Assembly: GCA_030386875.1 (NCBI GenBank)
Contig: CM059579.1
Span: 18,944,484-19,008,483 of the forward strand
Origin: Morinoia aosen
Lineage: Eukaryota > Arthropoda > Malacostraca > Amphipoda > Talitridae
DNA length: 64,000 bases
Reading direction: 5' to 3'
Positions 1 through 11,790 of this stretch are shown here, one piece after another (the first letter of the stretch is position 1; each line of letters begins with the position of its first letter). The notes beneath the pieces were generated by a model. It searched no databases. It was not told where the DNA came from and worked only from the letters and a program-made list of their open reading frames with translations. Position numbers and translations under genes: made by a program.

Positions 1-789
1 AGGGAAACAGCACCCAAGTTAGGCATATCTTGAGGATTCCAACAGTACGCACAGCAGCGTCCTCTGTACTATTTTTATTATTAAATTCCTTTAAAACGGA
101 GACCGAAGATTTACTTTAACGAAATTTTAGTTTTAAAACGAAACTCCTTAAAAATAGAAGACAACCAATGGACGTATCCGGTCATCAGCACGGTACTCCG
201 GTAGGAAGTTTTAGTGGCGGTCTGAGTAGATAGAAACAGAGTTTTAAGATGTCTGGTCGCCGACTAGCTGAATATCGTATCTTATTGCAAGATTGCATAT
301 AGCACTAAGATTTTAACAATTAATTGACAATTAATTACCATGAATAATAAGTGCCTGTTTACCGGGTCGAGGAGTTAAAGTCGCAGAAAGAGACTGCTTT
401 TTACGCAAGAGAAATAAGTTAGAGGTGCCAGACCGACTTTTATTATAAGGGTGACATGCTGCCCAAGCAGAGTAAGCTCAAAGATGATTTAATTAGTGAA
501 CGCCAGTGCGTCACGAGTAATGTTAATTTAAGCGATTTTAGGTTAATGCAGGTCTGGTAGAAGCTCAAACATGCTTAATTATAGAAAGTTAAATTTAAAC
601 AAAAAACGAGAAGAAAAGAAAGAACTAATTTCAACAGTTTCAAATTCTTGTCTGTCAACTATGACAGGCCATCTGAAAGAAACTTTTTCTTCCACAAAGC
701 CGCCATCAGAAATACGGAAGGTTTTCAACAGGAAATTTCATCGAACAAATAAAATTGGCTGTCCGTCTTTGTTGGTTGGTCTGTCTCCT
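1..789. other. Intergenic, no gene recognised
   Basis: AT-rich sequence with only short chance ORFs. I see no terminal repeats, RNA gene or protein similarity here. Confidence 0.5.
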
Positions 790-960
790 TTTCACGCTCT
801 TCAAGATGCTTAATGACTGTATCTGTGATGCGAGTTTCACCAGTGCACAAGTACTAGAATATTTTAATCGCGGGTACTATTAGGTTGGATATATTTCTTT
901 ATGATCCACATCTGGAGAATTCGTATATAGTTAATATTAAATCCCATCATTTATCACGGG
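790..960 (+). repeat. Fragment of the internal segment of the hAT-like composite elements
   Basis: This piece matches a segment found in both arms of the large composites near 31.66-31.82, 33.84-33.99, 37.03-37.11 and 39.84-39.99 kb. It encodes the same short peptide stretch, ICDASFTSAQVLEYF here against ICDTSFTSAQVQEYF there. No termini are visible, so it is a diverged orphan fragment. It shows that the segment belongs to a wider repeat family than the two composites. Confidence 0.6.
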
Positions 961-981
961 TCGAGTACACAATTTTATATA

Positions 982-1601
982 CTGAGTGTTTCAGAACACG
1001 AGGTACAAATTGCACACCAAGTAGAAAATGGCTAAATAAACCCTTTTAATTCCATGAAATTTTCCCCCAAAAATCGGGGTCGTGAGATATTAGTTGTTTA
1101 TTGTTTTAAATCAGGAAATTTAATGGCACAATTACTCGTAATATTTATTTTGAATTTTCTTTACAAAATTGTTCAAAATGTGTTCCACCTACATCAATGC
1201 ACTTTTCGTATGTTAGCCTTAACGACTGCCGGATTTTAGGAAACTAGTCTAGCATTTAGGTATCTCACCAGCAGCCACTGCAATTATTCTGGTCACAAGA
1301 TCTTCCTCAGACTCAATGAGTGTAGCATAGACAAGGCTCTTCACGTGTCCCCAAAAAATGAAATCGAATGGAGTCATGTAAGGAGATCTAGGAGGTCATG
1401 CAACTGAAAGATTTCGCCCGATCAACGTAAATTCAAATAAATATTGCTAGTAATTTAGTCATCAAATTTCCTCCTTTAAAACAATAAACGGCTAATATCT
1501 CAAGGTCTCTTTCTTCGGAAAATTTCATTGTAGAAAAAATTTTTATTCGGACATCTTCTACTTGGTGGGCAACTTTTTGCCTCTTATTCTGAAATACCCT
1601 G
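982..1601 (-). mobile_element. mariner-like relic with long inverted ends and a transposase C-terminal remnant
   Basis: Inverted arms of about 180 bp face each other (982 to about 1160, about 1430 to 1601). They begin CTGAGTGTTTCAGAA on the left and CAGGGTATTTCAGAA on the right strand, and TA lies outside each end (980-981, 1602-1603), as for Tc1/mariner. Between the arms the minus strand reads PPRSPYMTPFDFIFWG, then HVKSLVYATLIESEEDLV. This matches the C-terminal DDE block of mariner-like transposases, normally SPDLTPCDFFLWG. The rest of the transposase is gone, so the copy is non-autonomous and old. Confidence 0.72.
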
Positions 1602-1603
1602 TA

Positions 1604-3204
1604 TATTACTGACAAGTGTCTTCTGAGTAGGTAAAGTAGGCCCTGCCTACACAGAGAAGCATAGATATGGATCCACAGTTTTTTTATTATTAAGTAAACA
1701 CTCATTCACTGAAATTATAGTAGTTAATTCAATGATTATGCTCAAAATCCACAAAATGATACACATGTAGATAAAGTAGGCAAGATTTGCACACTGCCTC
1801 TTATTCTCTGTGTCTACACTATGCAGGGTAACAGTGCAGAAAAGGTGTTATATTATTGCTCAACACTATTTTATATCTCGGCTATAATAGGCAAAAGTTG
1901 TTTTGCTTTCGTCGCAGGGGACTGAAGTTTTCGGAACGTTTTGTTTACGAATAAAAGTCATTTTTAGCGTCTTTGCGTGTAATATGATACTATCTCTTAT
2001 TCTCGTCTAACTTTTTACTTTATGTTTGACACTTTCTTATTTTAATAAACGCCCATGTTCTTCTAATTTCATGTTTTTTGGAGCGATTTGAAACGTTTCC
2101 AGTAAGAAAATTTGCACTATCGCATAAACCATTGCAGCTGAGATAGTGCATTGCTTTCAGTTACAATATGTGTGTGACTAAGTGAAGTTTTTGCTAGCGT
2201 GTTATTATTTTCATTGCAGCTCGTTTACATTGTATTTTAATTTTTCATGTGTCTCAATGCCGATATTGATTACCTTACAACATTTCCAAATCATCCATAG
2301 GAAGAAGTTATTAATTATGTAATGCTGCAAAACGGATACTATTTCAGTGTTTGAAATTGTAGAAGAAGCATAATATAAAATTCTCCATTTCAGCGTATGT
2401 TTAAAAACTGGGGAGTGATACGAAGATAAAAATTAAACATGATGATGATATAGTGAAATACAATATAACTCTAAAAAAACCTATCAACATTCAAGAAATA
2501 ACTTTAGAAATGAGCAGAAATTGTTATTAATAATACTTGTTAACTTGACCTAAAGACAAGGACGCCATATCAATTTTGATAACATAACCTGAGAACTAGA
2601 AGTCTTTATGTACCAGACCATAGCTCCAGGTTTTGGCAAAGATTACTCATTGGCAAGGAATCATAACATAAAAGCTAAAAATATTTATGATCACAACATA
2701 ACTTTAAGTTTCTGCAAAGACTAGTCATTATCAATCAATGCATCTTTAAGAGCGTACATAGTTACCACTCCTTACGTGACGTAAGTATAATGTATTGCAT
2801 CAGTTGAAATGTTCTACAACTAACTTGCAACACAGTACTATTTGCTAATTCTTGTGTACTAATTGAAGGGGAAATGAACGAAACAGAAATATACAGAACA
2901 AATTTTCAATGCTTCAACTTACTAATTATTGCTTAAATAACTGCAAAATGTTCATTATTACTGCAGTACAATTATATTTCTTTCTTGTATTTATCTTATT
3001 AGGAATGCAAACCCAAAACGACTAGACAACAATGACGGTATTAGGTGATAAGTATAAATACGCTGTTTCAAACTTAAAACAAAATATTGAACAAAAAAAT
3101 TGCGTATTTTTAGATTTTCAGCAAAGTATTCTAACTTTGTTTTGTTTACTTTCGGTTTTAAACAATTATAAACAATTTTTAGTAAAAATTAGAATCGAAG
3201 ACAG
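1604..3204. other. Intergenic, nothing recognised
   Basis: AT-rich non-coding sequence. No convincing ORF, TIR pair or RNA gene was found on either strand. Confidence 0.5.
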
Positions 3205-3376
3205 CAAAAAATAGCGACTCCAACTTCGACTCCACCCCATCAGAAAGGACGACTCCGACTCCGACTCCACCACACTCGGAAAAGCGACTCCGACTCCACC
3301 ACACTTCAGAGAAGCGACTCCGACTCCACCCTAAAACATGCGACTCCGGCGACTCCGACTCCGACTCCGCAACCCT
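3205..3376 (-). repeat. GACTCC-rich subterminal repeat, possible hAT end
   Basis: Irregular repeats of CGACTC/CGACTCCGACTCC fill this stretch and stop at GCAACCCTGG. On the minus strand that end reads CCAGGGTTGCGGAGTCGGAG. A CAGGGTTGC start followed by GGAGTC repeats resembles some arthropod hAT termini, from memory. I could not find the opposite end, so only a simple repeat is certain. Confidence 0.45.
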
Positions 3377-3825
3377 GGTAGCAACGTTGTGGATCGAGAG
3401 CACCATGGTGAGCGCTCAACCCGCAGCCAGTTCCTATTGAGACTGTAAGGCCATGAAATTGTTGCTGTATCTCCCATCGAGTTCCGTGTAAAGCGAGTGA
3501 AGCAGCGGCCTAACATTTATACTTCTTCGGCTGTAGGTATCGGTGATACGCGGTGGAGAAATACGAAACTCTTAGTTAATGAATTTAGATTAATACATAT
3601 AACGATTACTGAACACAAAAAGACTATAATTTGATTTGAGGGGTAACTAAGGTAGGGCACTACAAGACTGACGCGTCAACAGTGCATGGCGGTCAAGTAG
3701 GCCCCTATACTTAAATTTGGCTAATACTCACTAACTCTAATACTACTGTTTCTCACTCTGTCTATTCTGGCTATATTTTTTCATCTTCCTGCTCATCTTT
3801 TTCTCTCGGCCTGAACCCCTATTAA
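3377..3825. other. Intergenic, nothing recognised
   Basis: Short non-coding stretch between the GACTCC repeat and a LINE 3' UTR. No feature is supported. Confidence 0.4.
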
Positions 3826-5140
3826 AAAGAAAGAAAAAAAGAAAAACATTTTATGTCCAACAGAGATGTTACTAAAGTATCATCATTGGTTTTTTAAATA
3901 TCTTAAAGTTAATACACTTAGATGATACACTCACACGAGTATTGTAATACCCATGTCACTAGTCGAAAAGTATTGATGAGAGCAATGTACTCCTAATGTT
4001 GCTTAATCTACATTTGATGATACATGTAATGATAATTATAAGGAACAACACAATTTCATGGATGATGCATTCTCATGGTGGGTTGAGAACACTTTTGACA
4101 GTTTACATATACAGACATAAAACTTGGCAATTCTTTAAGCCAGGAAATAATATTAGAATTGCTTGTTTCTACAGATGTTCAAAAATGTCATTTCAATGAA
4201 GCACGAAAAAAATATATATATATAAATAAGCATGATGACCACGAAAATTAAAAGTTTTGCATTTACAAGTAAACAATTTCAACATAACGGTCATTAGTTG
4301 ATAAGCATTTTATTTAAATATAAATGGATGATCACACAACAAGTGTAAAGTTTTTACGTGAATGCTTTACAATAATAAAGAGATGATGAGTTAGGTAATG
4401 TTACAAGTTGAGAGTAAACAGAGATTCGTCAATACTTATTTAATATGTTTTGTAACTAAGAATTATTGTTGAGACGCATGATGTCGAGTTATTTTGGCTT
4501 TAAATTCTCTCGGTCTTTGAGGGATTTCAATATTCAGCGGAAGTTTGTTCCACAGTAAGGCGCCTGATATTGTCAGAGCCTTCTGCCCTAAGTGAGATGA
4601 ACGATAGTTGACTAACACATTGTTATTTCTGTTCGGCTTTTGGTCGTTACAGTGGGTGGATGGAAACGTACTATCTCAGCATTGCTCTGAGGAAGATGTA
4701 ACGAAGAGAATACGTATTGGGCCCTCTGCATGAGGAGCCTTTCTTGGATAGGAATCCAGCCGAGTTTATCAAGGCGAGGGGTTAGGTGATCACTTTTTTT
4801 GAAATTACCGTTGCATACCACCTTGGCTGCGAAGTTTACGCATTTTTTAAAATCAGTTTGAACTTTGAAGGTATTGAGGTAAGTCTCCCCATACTAAGCT
4901 GCTGTAGTCAATGCTCGATAACACCAGGGATTGAATGGCTTATAATCTGGATTTTTCGTCCAGCATTTCGTTTATACGATGAAAAAACATTAAAGTTCCG
5001 TTAATTTTATTGCAAGTATTCTCAACAGGAAATTTGAAGGACATGTTCCTATCGAACCAGATACATAGATTTTTAACTTTTTCTGATGCATTAATTTTAT
5101 CATTTCCAACTGCAAGAGTAAGATTAAGAGTAGCTTCGAG
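3826..5140 (-). mobile_element. LINE 3' fragment: reverse-transcriptase protein C-terminus plus 3' UTR
   Basis: On the minus strand about 5130-4469 encodes the C-terminal part of a non-LTR retrotransposon ORF2, with frame breaks. Readable pieces are INASEKVKNLCIWFDRNMSF, DKLGWIPIQERLLMQRAQYV, and ALLWNKLPLNIEIPQRPREF ending in RHHASQQ-stop near 4469. The order (post-palm region, LGW-PIQER, LWN-LP) is typical of CR1/Jockey-type LINEs. About 4468-3826 is its 3' UTR, which recurs at 8690-9250 and more distantly at 16.0-16.4 and 17.5-17.9 kb. The catalytic palm and endonuclease are absent, so this is a 5'-truncated copy. Confidence 0.72.
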
Positions 5141-6640
5141 TAAGTAAACAATAACAATAACAATAATTATTATAATGAAGGCATCTACGGATGCTTTGGT
5201 TGGAAACCCACACAAATAGGTATATAATACGACGAAGTCAATTGCAAGGTTTTATTAGCCTGAAAGTTGAAACATTAAAAACCTTCAACGGAACAAAAAA
5301 GGTAAATTTAACGAAATATTCTACGCAAAGTTTAACGCAAAATTTAACAATATCAAGATACTTGCGAATAGGAATTACGTAATTTATTTATTTAAGTGTT
5401 AAAACCTAAAACGGTGGCGATTTGGAGTCCCTTTGCACTGCGTTGGCTATGTCACCGCTGCAGCGACGAGTGAAATGCGAGGAGCAAAGGACTTCTGCGG
5501 GAATCCTCCTCCAGGTGCAAAGTAAGCGGTCCTGGTCCTTGCCGGTCTCTGTGTCGAGGCTGGTGATTGTCTGCCGTAGGAATCACAAGACAGCTTAAGC
5601 AGCAGTCAGACAAGCAGTCTCAGATCAGACGAAGTAGAACTTTGAAGTGACGTACTCGCAGCTTTGAGACGCGTCGAATTAAAAACCAGGCGTCCAGTGC
5701 GATCTGCGACCTGATGCTCCGCGTCCCCACCCCTGTATATTAAAGGTGAAAGTTGACGATACTGCAAAGAGGGATAGGCTCGTCATCAAAAGGAATGCAG
5801 CTGGGGTCCTTATGGTTCAGTTTTAGCAACGAGACACAACCAAAGTCTCATCAAAACACAGTGATGCTAACCTGAGTTAAAGTTGTGCCTCAGTGTGATG
5901 GACACTTCGGAGTTTCAGTAGGAAGGACGTAAAAGGAGCAAAGTAAAGATAAGAAAATGCTCACGTAGAGCCGAAACAAATAGGAATCAAGAGTTAGATT
6001 GTCAAGTTAAGTTTTACCCGGCGCCCTAGACAGCCTACTAGCTGTCAGCCGGCAGGCCCCAGGTAAGTAATTTTAGGAGAAATTTAAAGTAAGTTGAGCC
6101 AAATCGGCACTTTAATCAATTTAAGAAGATAATAGGTTAAATACACACGCACACTCTCATTCACACAATTACCGTAAGGCAAGAAACAAATTCATCGAGC
6201 AAGTAACATAGGTATAGAAGATCAAGTGGCAAAAGCAAGTCGGCCAGTAACGACCAAGTAAACGGGCAAGAAGAATTAAACAGTCAGTAAACAAAGAAGA
6301 GGAAGAGGTCGAGGAAGCACGGAGGAAGGCGAGAAGCCGCTGGTCCAACGCCGCAGGATCGACGGCCAGGTAAGGCAACGAGAAACTCTCGCAACCCACA
6401 AATGCTCCGTGATAGAGCTCACTCCTTGCACTGAGTGCGGCGGTTACAACCAGGGGCGCCCATATAAAAATCGCTCACAATTAGTGACGCACACATTGCG
6501 TATGCAATAGTAACAAGTTCAAATGTATTACCCTGAAAAACGGCTGAAGAAGCCCTCAGCTCACCTGCCTAAAGCCACGTTGATCTGAAAGTAAAGGTCT
6601 AACCCCAATGCGCCTCTCAGGGTAATGGGGAATGTTCAAA
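5141..6640. other. Intergenic; SINE tail fragment and GC-richer block
   Basis: At about 5179-5198 the sequence GGCATCTACGGATGC is the inverse of the 3' end of the SINE near 18.5 kb, so a SINE tail remnant lies here. From about 5400 to 6450 base composition is GC-richer than its surroundings, and CCAGGTAAG-like potential splice donors occur near 6059 and 6366. No protein similarity is visible. It could be a non-coding exon or an unrecognised repeat. Confidence 0.4.
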
Positions 6641-6905
6641 TTCTCCAGACTTTATTTCCCATTCAAGCCTGACACATATCACCTTGTACATTGGATTTTC
6701 AAATGCCTTATAACTAACTTCAGGACGCCATGACGCTTTCCCCCGGTCAAGACCGGTACCCATTTCAGACACTTGGGTAGAGTGGGGTATTGTGCTTGAA
6801 ATTTTTTCCCTATACCCAACGGAGAAAATCGTCACCAGCGCCGGGACTCGAACCCTCGTTTATCCGAACGGAGGCAGGTCCTAAAGCCACAGGGCTATGA
6901 CGTGC
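6641..6905 (-). mobile_element. tRNA-derived SINE
   Basis: This is the inverse of the + strand copy at 18230-18510. The minus strand has a B-box-like GGGTTCGAGTCCCGG, then the shared body with GGTACCGGTCTTGACCGGGG and the CATTTGAAAATCCA block. The promoter-like 5' end lies near 6900 and the 3' end near 6641. It is diverged from its sister copy. Confidence 0.75.
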
Positions 6906-7689
6906 ACATAAAGAGGTGAGTGGGTTATCAACCTATGAGTCATTGCTATATATATGTTTCTTTGTGCTATGTGAATTGTGGTGCTATGTTAATTATGTAG
7001 ACTCCTATTTGATTAGGTACTAACAATATTTCTGCTATGCTAGGCAAGAATATACAGATATCTTTGAAACTTTTTGGTTCATTTGTTAATTTATGTAATT
7101 TATTAAGCTTTAACCCTGGAATAAATCTTTGCTAAATCCTTATCCATGTTCGTTTCGTTAACCTCGTTAAACATATTTCGAATCTTATTCGTTAAGCCTT
7201 AACTAGAGTTAAGGTTTCTGTGTTCGTTCGTAAAATGTTTTTAGAATCCTATTCGTGAAGTTATTACTGAAGTTGAGTCTTCTGTGCTGGTGCATAGATG
7301 TTTGAATACAATACTACTTGCAAGGTAATAAAAATTTTTGCTATCGTGACTGTGTTCATATTAATCCTATTTGTGGGGATTCTCCACGACGACGTCGACC
7401 AGAAAGGCTTCTAACGTGGCATATTACTAATCCTCAGAGTAAGAAGTCCTCCCAGGGTCCCTCCAAAGGATCAGATAATCGGGTGGTATGAGTAAGGAAG
7501 GTAATTATTGCCAAAGTAAATTTAAATAGTGCATACACGCAAGAGGACAAATGCCATACTCATGTTAAGTAAGTCTCCTAGATTTCAATCAGATAAAGTA
7601 ACTTGAAAAATAAACAGGGTGAATTACTCCCATTGTCTGTAGAAGAGATAAAATCAACAGGTATTTGCATATCTGTTTCTTTCAAACTT
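6906..7689. other. Intergenic, nothing recognised
   Basis: AT-rich sequence without a supportable gene, terminal repeat or RNA gene. Confidence 0.45.
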
Positions 7690-8460
7690 AATTGACCATT
7701 CTTTTATCCCAAGCTAATGTTTCAAATAGTTCAAAAGTTGCTTGAACAACTCGCATTAAAGAAAAAAATGTTGGGATGGCCAGTGCTAACAATTATTGAC
7801 CCATTTCTGTCCTACCAATTTCTAGGGAGAAATTTAAAAAATGTTATTAAATTGTTTGCTCACACTCTTAGTATAAATAATTTCTCTGAGGTAACCATCT
7901 GGGCATTTAAACCAAGACATCGATAGCACATGCAATACAAAATCATTTAATGTTTTGGGACAAATTTCGACGAAAAAAAAAATTATTTTCCCAGTGTTTC
8001 GCGACTTTTGCAAAACGTTAGACAATGAAGACTACCGTTTATTACTATCAAAGCTCCCACTTGCCAACACGACAATAAGAACATGAATAAAATCATCGAC
8101 AGCATTACAGGGCGAGCTCAAAGGTAGTTTAAATCATACCTGATGAACCGCAAACACCCAATTGGCAAGATTGGACAAAACTCAATCAAAATTACTTGAT
8201 AGATGGAGTACCGCCAAGATCCTTTTGTTTTTAATATTCATGAGCGATAGTATAAAATCTACTCCGTTCTTCAAATTCATATTTTGTGTGACGTTAGTAC
8301 TGATTTTAACTGTTCTTAATGGAAACTTCACTACATTGCTAAGTAAAACCCACAGTGAATATCAAAACGCTGCATAAAATGTATGCCAATGTCGATCAAA
8401 TGAAGTCCATTTTATTCTACCATTGTAAGATTTAATTTTTTCCGTTGCTGAACTTCAATA
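7690..8460 (+). mobile_element. Decayed LINE reverse-transcriptase relic
   Basis: Across all three + frames there are scattered remnants of a non-LTR reverse transcriptase in the expected order. These are VQKLLEQLALKKKMLGW (usually V-KVLEQ-VLKQ--SWL), KTLDNEDYRLLLSKLPL (KAFDTVDH-LLL-KL), WFKSYLMNRKHPI-like residues (WF-SYL-NRKQ-V), and LFLIFMSDSI (LFNIYINDL). No frame is intact and the YADD motif is not readable. The order makes coincidence unlikely, but each match is weak. Confidence 0.55.
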
Positions 8461-8689
8461 TAAAGTGGTACATGATGAATGAGATGAAATATTTCATTGA
8501 TAATTTGTATAACGGTAATGGTAAAATTGATGGCGGGGTCAATCTAGAGGGCAGTGTCTGTGAGTAAATAGGGTGACGCAGACAAGTGCGCTATAAAGAA
8601 AAAAAGTAAGAAGAAAAACCGCTAATTTTGGAAAATTTTATGTATAAGAAACTGAATTTTAAAAATTTCTTGATATAGAGAGCCTTATT

Positions 8690-9250
8690 CGATGGACAAA
8701 CCATACGAGGCGTACTGAAAAAAGAAAGAAAAGAAAAATAGTTTATTTTCAATAAAGATGATACATCATGGGTTTTTAAAATATCTTACAGTAAATACAC
8801 TTATATGATACACACACATGAGTATTGAAATATCCATGTCACTAGTCGAAAACAAATGACTGATGGCAATGTATTCCTATAGTGTTGCTTAATCTAGATT
8901 TGATATATGCAACTACAATTATACGAGACAACACAATTTTATCGACGGTGCATTTTCTTTGGGGGTTAAAAGCACTTTTGACAGTTTACATGTACATAAC
9001 ATAAAACTCTGAATTTACAGGGCATCAGGAAATAATATTAGTATTTCTTGTTTCGGTAGATGTTCAAAATTATCATTTCGAGCAAGCATGAAAAAAACAA
9101 ACATGAGAATAAAAAAAATTACAAGTTTTGTTTTTCTAATTAAATAATTTTAACATAACAGTCATTAATTGATAAGCATCTTATTTAAATAAATGGGAGA
9201 TCAGACAACAAATTTATATTTTTTACGTGATTGCTTTCGTCAGGAGATCT
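8690..9250 (-). repeat. LINE 3' UTR copy
   Basis: It is similar over about 550 bp to the 3' UTR at 3826-4468. Shared blocks include CATGTCACTAGTCGAAAA, CACTTTTGACAGTTTACAT and AGGAAATAATATTAG. Only the UTR is present, so it is a strongly 5'-truncated copy of the same LINE family in the same orientation. Confidence 0.7.
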
Positions 9251-9256
9251 TATATA

Positions 9257-9742
9257 GGGTTTTTTTCCTGCGGACAAATTTCCACCAAAGGTACATAAAC
9301 TCGAAAGAAATAGTTTATTACGCATTATAACATGCCTAAAACTCCATAGTTTTTGAGTTATAAGGACTAAAAGAAACTTTAAAGCTTAAAGTGGAATACA
9401 ACGTGGGCGCCAATTTTAGCGCTAGTCTTGGTAGTTCCGACCCCATTAAAGCAGTTTTTATTATTTTTACAATAAAACCTGCAAGCAGTTTCCAATTACG
9501 AAAAATATCTGCAATTTAAATATTCGTTTGGAAATCGACACAAAGCCATCAATGATAAACTTTAGTAGTTATTTCATTAAAATAATAAAGCGTACAAACA
9601 TTGTTAAATCCTTAATGGCTTAAAACAGTAGATATTTTTCTTAACTGTGAAGGAGTTTTTGTCATTTTATCATCCGTGAAAATCGATTTATTGTTAGTTT
9701 TCCACCTATGGATGAAATTTTTCCGCACAAAAAAATACACCC
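9257..9742. mobile_element. Small TIR element (MITE), TA target duplication
   Basis: The left end begins GGGTTTTTTTCCTGCGGAC with an ATTTCCACC block. The right end, inverted, begins GGGTGTATTTTTTTGTGCGG followed by a similar CCACCTA block. TA (or TATA) lies outside both ends. The 486-bp element has no coding capacity. TA duplication suggests Tc1/mariner-type mobilisation, which is inference. Confidence 0.6.
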
Positions 9743-9744
9743 TA

Positions 9745-10199
9745 TATATAGTTCTCAAAATATGCGATAGTATTTTGCCGTTAAATGATGATTTCATTTG
9801 ACTCCATAAATCAGCTATCGCCGGCACATTTGAGGAACAGAGATTGCGACCGAAGAAAAGTTGAGTTGGTTTCGAATTGGTAGTCCTCGTCGAAGTCCCA
9901 CTGCTTCCTTCGTACGGAGTACTTCACTTAATTTTTTTCTGGAACATTTATAGACAATGATGCATGAGCTAGACGGTAACAATATGACGGAACGTTGTTT
10001 GAAGTAATTATTTACAAGCAGAGGAAAGAAATACGGCATTCAGAATGAAAAGGAAATTCACAGGCTTATAAGCTTTTCACCAACTATACACAATTTAGTA
10101 CAAGGAGAGAAAGTATTACATAATTGCCCTTACAGCGCATATTACAGCATGCAAGCAGTTATTTTTAAGATGTAAAATGACGTGTTATTTATGCTGTGG
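9745..10199. other. Intergenic, nothing recognised
   Basis: Non-coding sequence between a MITE and a LINE relic. The part from about 10080 may be LINE 3' UTR. Confidence 0.35.
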
Positions 10200-10740
10200 T
10201 CTCTATCATTGATTGAGGGATTTTTATGTAACGGGGAAGTGCGTTTCAAAGAAAAGGACCAGGATAGCGAGCGCTTAACCCACTGTTGGATGAACTGCAG
10301 ATCGCTAATAATGTTAAAATAAGATTAAGATTGATCGCAACAATTTTAAGACATCGTTGCTGGGATGTGACTCGTTATAGTGGCTATAAGGAATTGTGTT
10401 AGTGTTATAGTGGCTATTAGAAATTGTGTTAGTGTTATAGTGGGTGTTAGAAATTGTGTTAGTGTTATAGTGGGTGTTAGGAATTGTGTTAGTGTTATAG
10501 TGGGTGTTAGGAATTTTGTTAGTGTTATAGTGGGTGTTAGGAATTTTTTTAGTGTTATAGTGGGTGTTAGGAGTTGTGCAACATCAGTATTGCTTTGAGG
10601 GAGACTCGAGGAGGAGAAAACATGGAGGGTTTTATGAGTGAGCTAGAGCCTTTCCTGAATTATTGTCCAGCAGAGTTTATTTGGGAGAGGGGTTGCTCTA
10701 TCGCTCCTCTTGAGTTTGCATATGTAATAACCTAGATCTC
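10200..10740 (-). mobile_element. LINE C-terminal relic split by a minisatellite
   Basis: On the minus strand 10720-10580 reads PNKLCWTIIQERL and then VFSSSSSLPQSNTDV. This aligns with DKLGWIPIQERLL and VFSSLHLPQSNAEI in the LINE at 4.5-4.8 kb. After the minisatellite, 10300-10200 gives NALPRYIKIPQS, matching WNKLPLNIEIPQR. The two parts are in the right order, so the tandem array expanded inside the relic. It is diverged, with stops. Confidence 0.65.
10379..10575. repeat. 30-bp minisatellite, about 6.5 copies
   Basis: The unit GTTATAGTGGGTGTTAGGAA plus TTGTGTTAGT repeats from about 10379 to 10575, with the first two units carrying GGCTAT variants. The unit length is a multiple of three, which explains the repetitive 72-residue ORF on the + strand. 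That ORF is not a gene. Confidence 0.9.
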
Positions 10741-10959
10741 AAAATTTATGCATGTTCGTAACTCTGTTTGAAAATGTTGAGTTATAAATCCTCAATATCA
10801 GGGAAATACTAATTGGAAAAACATATTCATTCAAATGTCTGAGGATTCTCAGTGATGGATATCCGACATTTGAACGTAATGTCTCATGCATTGGTATCAA
10901 ACAATATGAATTCTTCGGAATTCTCGATAATATTTACAATACCGAACCAGAAGCAGCTT

Positions 10960-11790
10960 ATAAAATGAAAACACTCAAGTAAGCAAGAACATAGTGTGAA
11001 TTGGCTAGGTGTAACTTAAGACGGTCAGAGCATTCAAGTTGATCACCCCACATATAAATTTCTAAAAAACAAAATCATATACATTATAGTCATGATAAGG
11101 TTAGCAAGCTTTATCACCGATCTCCTATTGCTGCTTTGAAAACTTTTAAGTGCGAAAAGATATCATTATTACTAGGCCAGCCAGAGGAAATGTACTATCA
11201 TACTTACTTCGATTTAAAAAAGTTCTAGTTAATACCTCAAAATTAACTCATGGTGTGTGCTGCTTTAAGAAACCATTGTCCAAGTTAGAAGATAAAATCA
11301 ATAGGTGCATGGAAAACATATTTCCGGAATGAATTATTTCTGTCTATATCAAATGAGATCTTACAGTTACCGGTTGCAGATCTGGTACTTTGTATGAGCT
11401 ACCTGGAATACGCTATGTAAATACTCCACTGAAACACACATTATCAACGAAATCACTGCAAATTAAACTATACGTCAAAATTGTAGGTTCCCTGTTAACT
11501 CCTATATCATGTATCGTGCATTACAATGTGAATTCGTTTTTCTTTTGTTCAAGAAATTTGCTCATTGCCGAATTGTTAGTTATTCATGGCTGGCTTTGAT
11601 GTTGTCTCTGTTTTTACGAAGATTTCTGTTTACGAGACAATAGCCATTATTCTAGCAGAGAATTGGAAATCCGGTGTGACTAACTTTCATGGATTGGACT
11701 GCAAACCTCAAAAAGGCTTTGTGGTAAACTTGTCATGTACAGCATGTGTACATGGTAATATAATACTATAGACAATAAGTCACTTGTACA
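10960..11790 (+). mobile_element. Penelope-like retroelement relic (RT N-terminal half)
   Basis: Fragments in consecutive order match Penelope-like proteins. RKDIIITRPARGN corresponds to DVVVTRPDKGRGVV of the 43.5-46.7 kb copy. KLEDKINRCMENIF corresponds to RVEDKINDFLRKLF. NTPLKHTLSTKS matches the PLRPILST block, and FDVVSVFTKISVYETI corresponds to FDVENLFTNIPLTETI. The region after the first RT motifs is lost. Old and broken. Confidence 0.7.

Noticed and set aside
5400-6450. Possible retroviral-type LTR or leader, because of GGCGCCC near 6017 and 6451
   Set aside because: No paired terminal repeats, no matching primer-site extension and no gag or pol similarity nearby. I found no convincing LTR element in the window.
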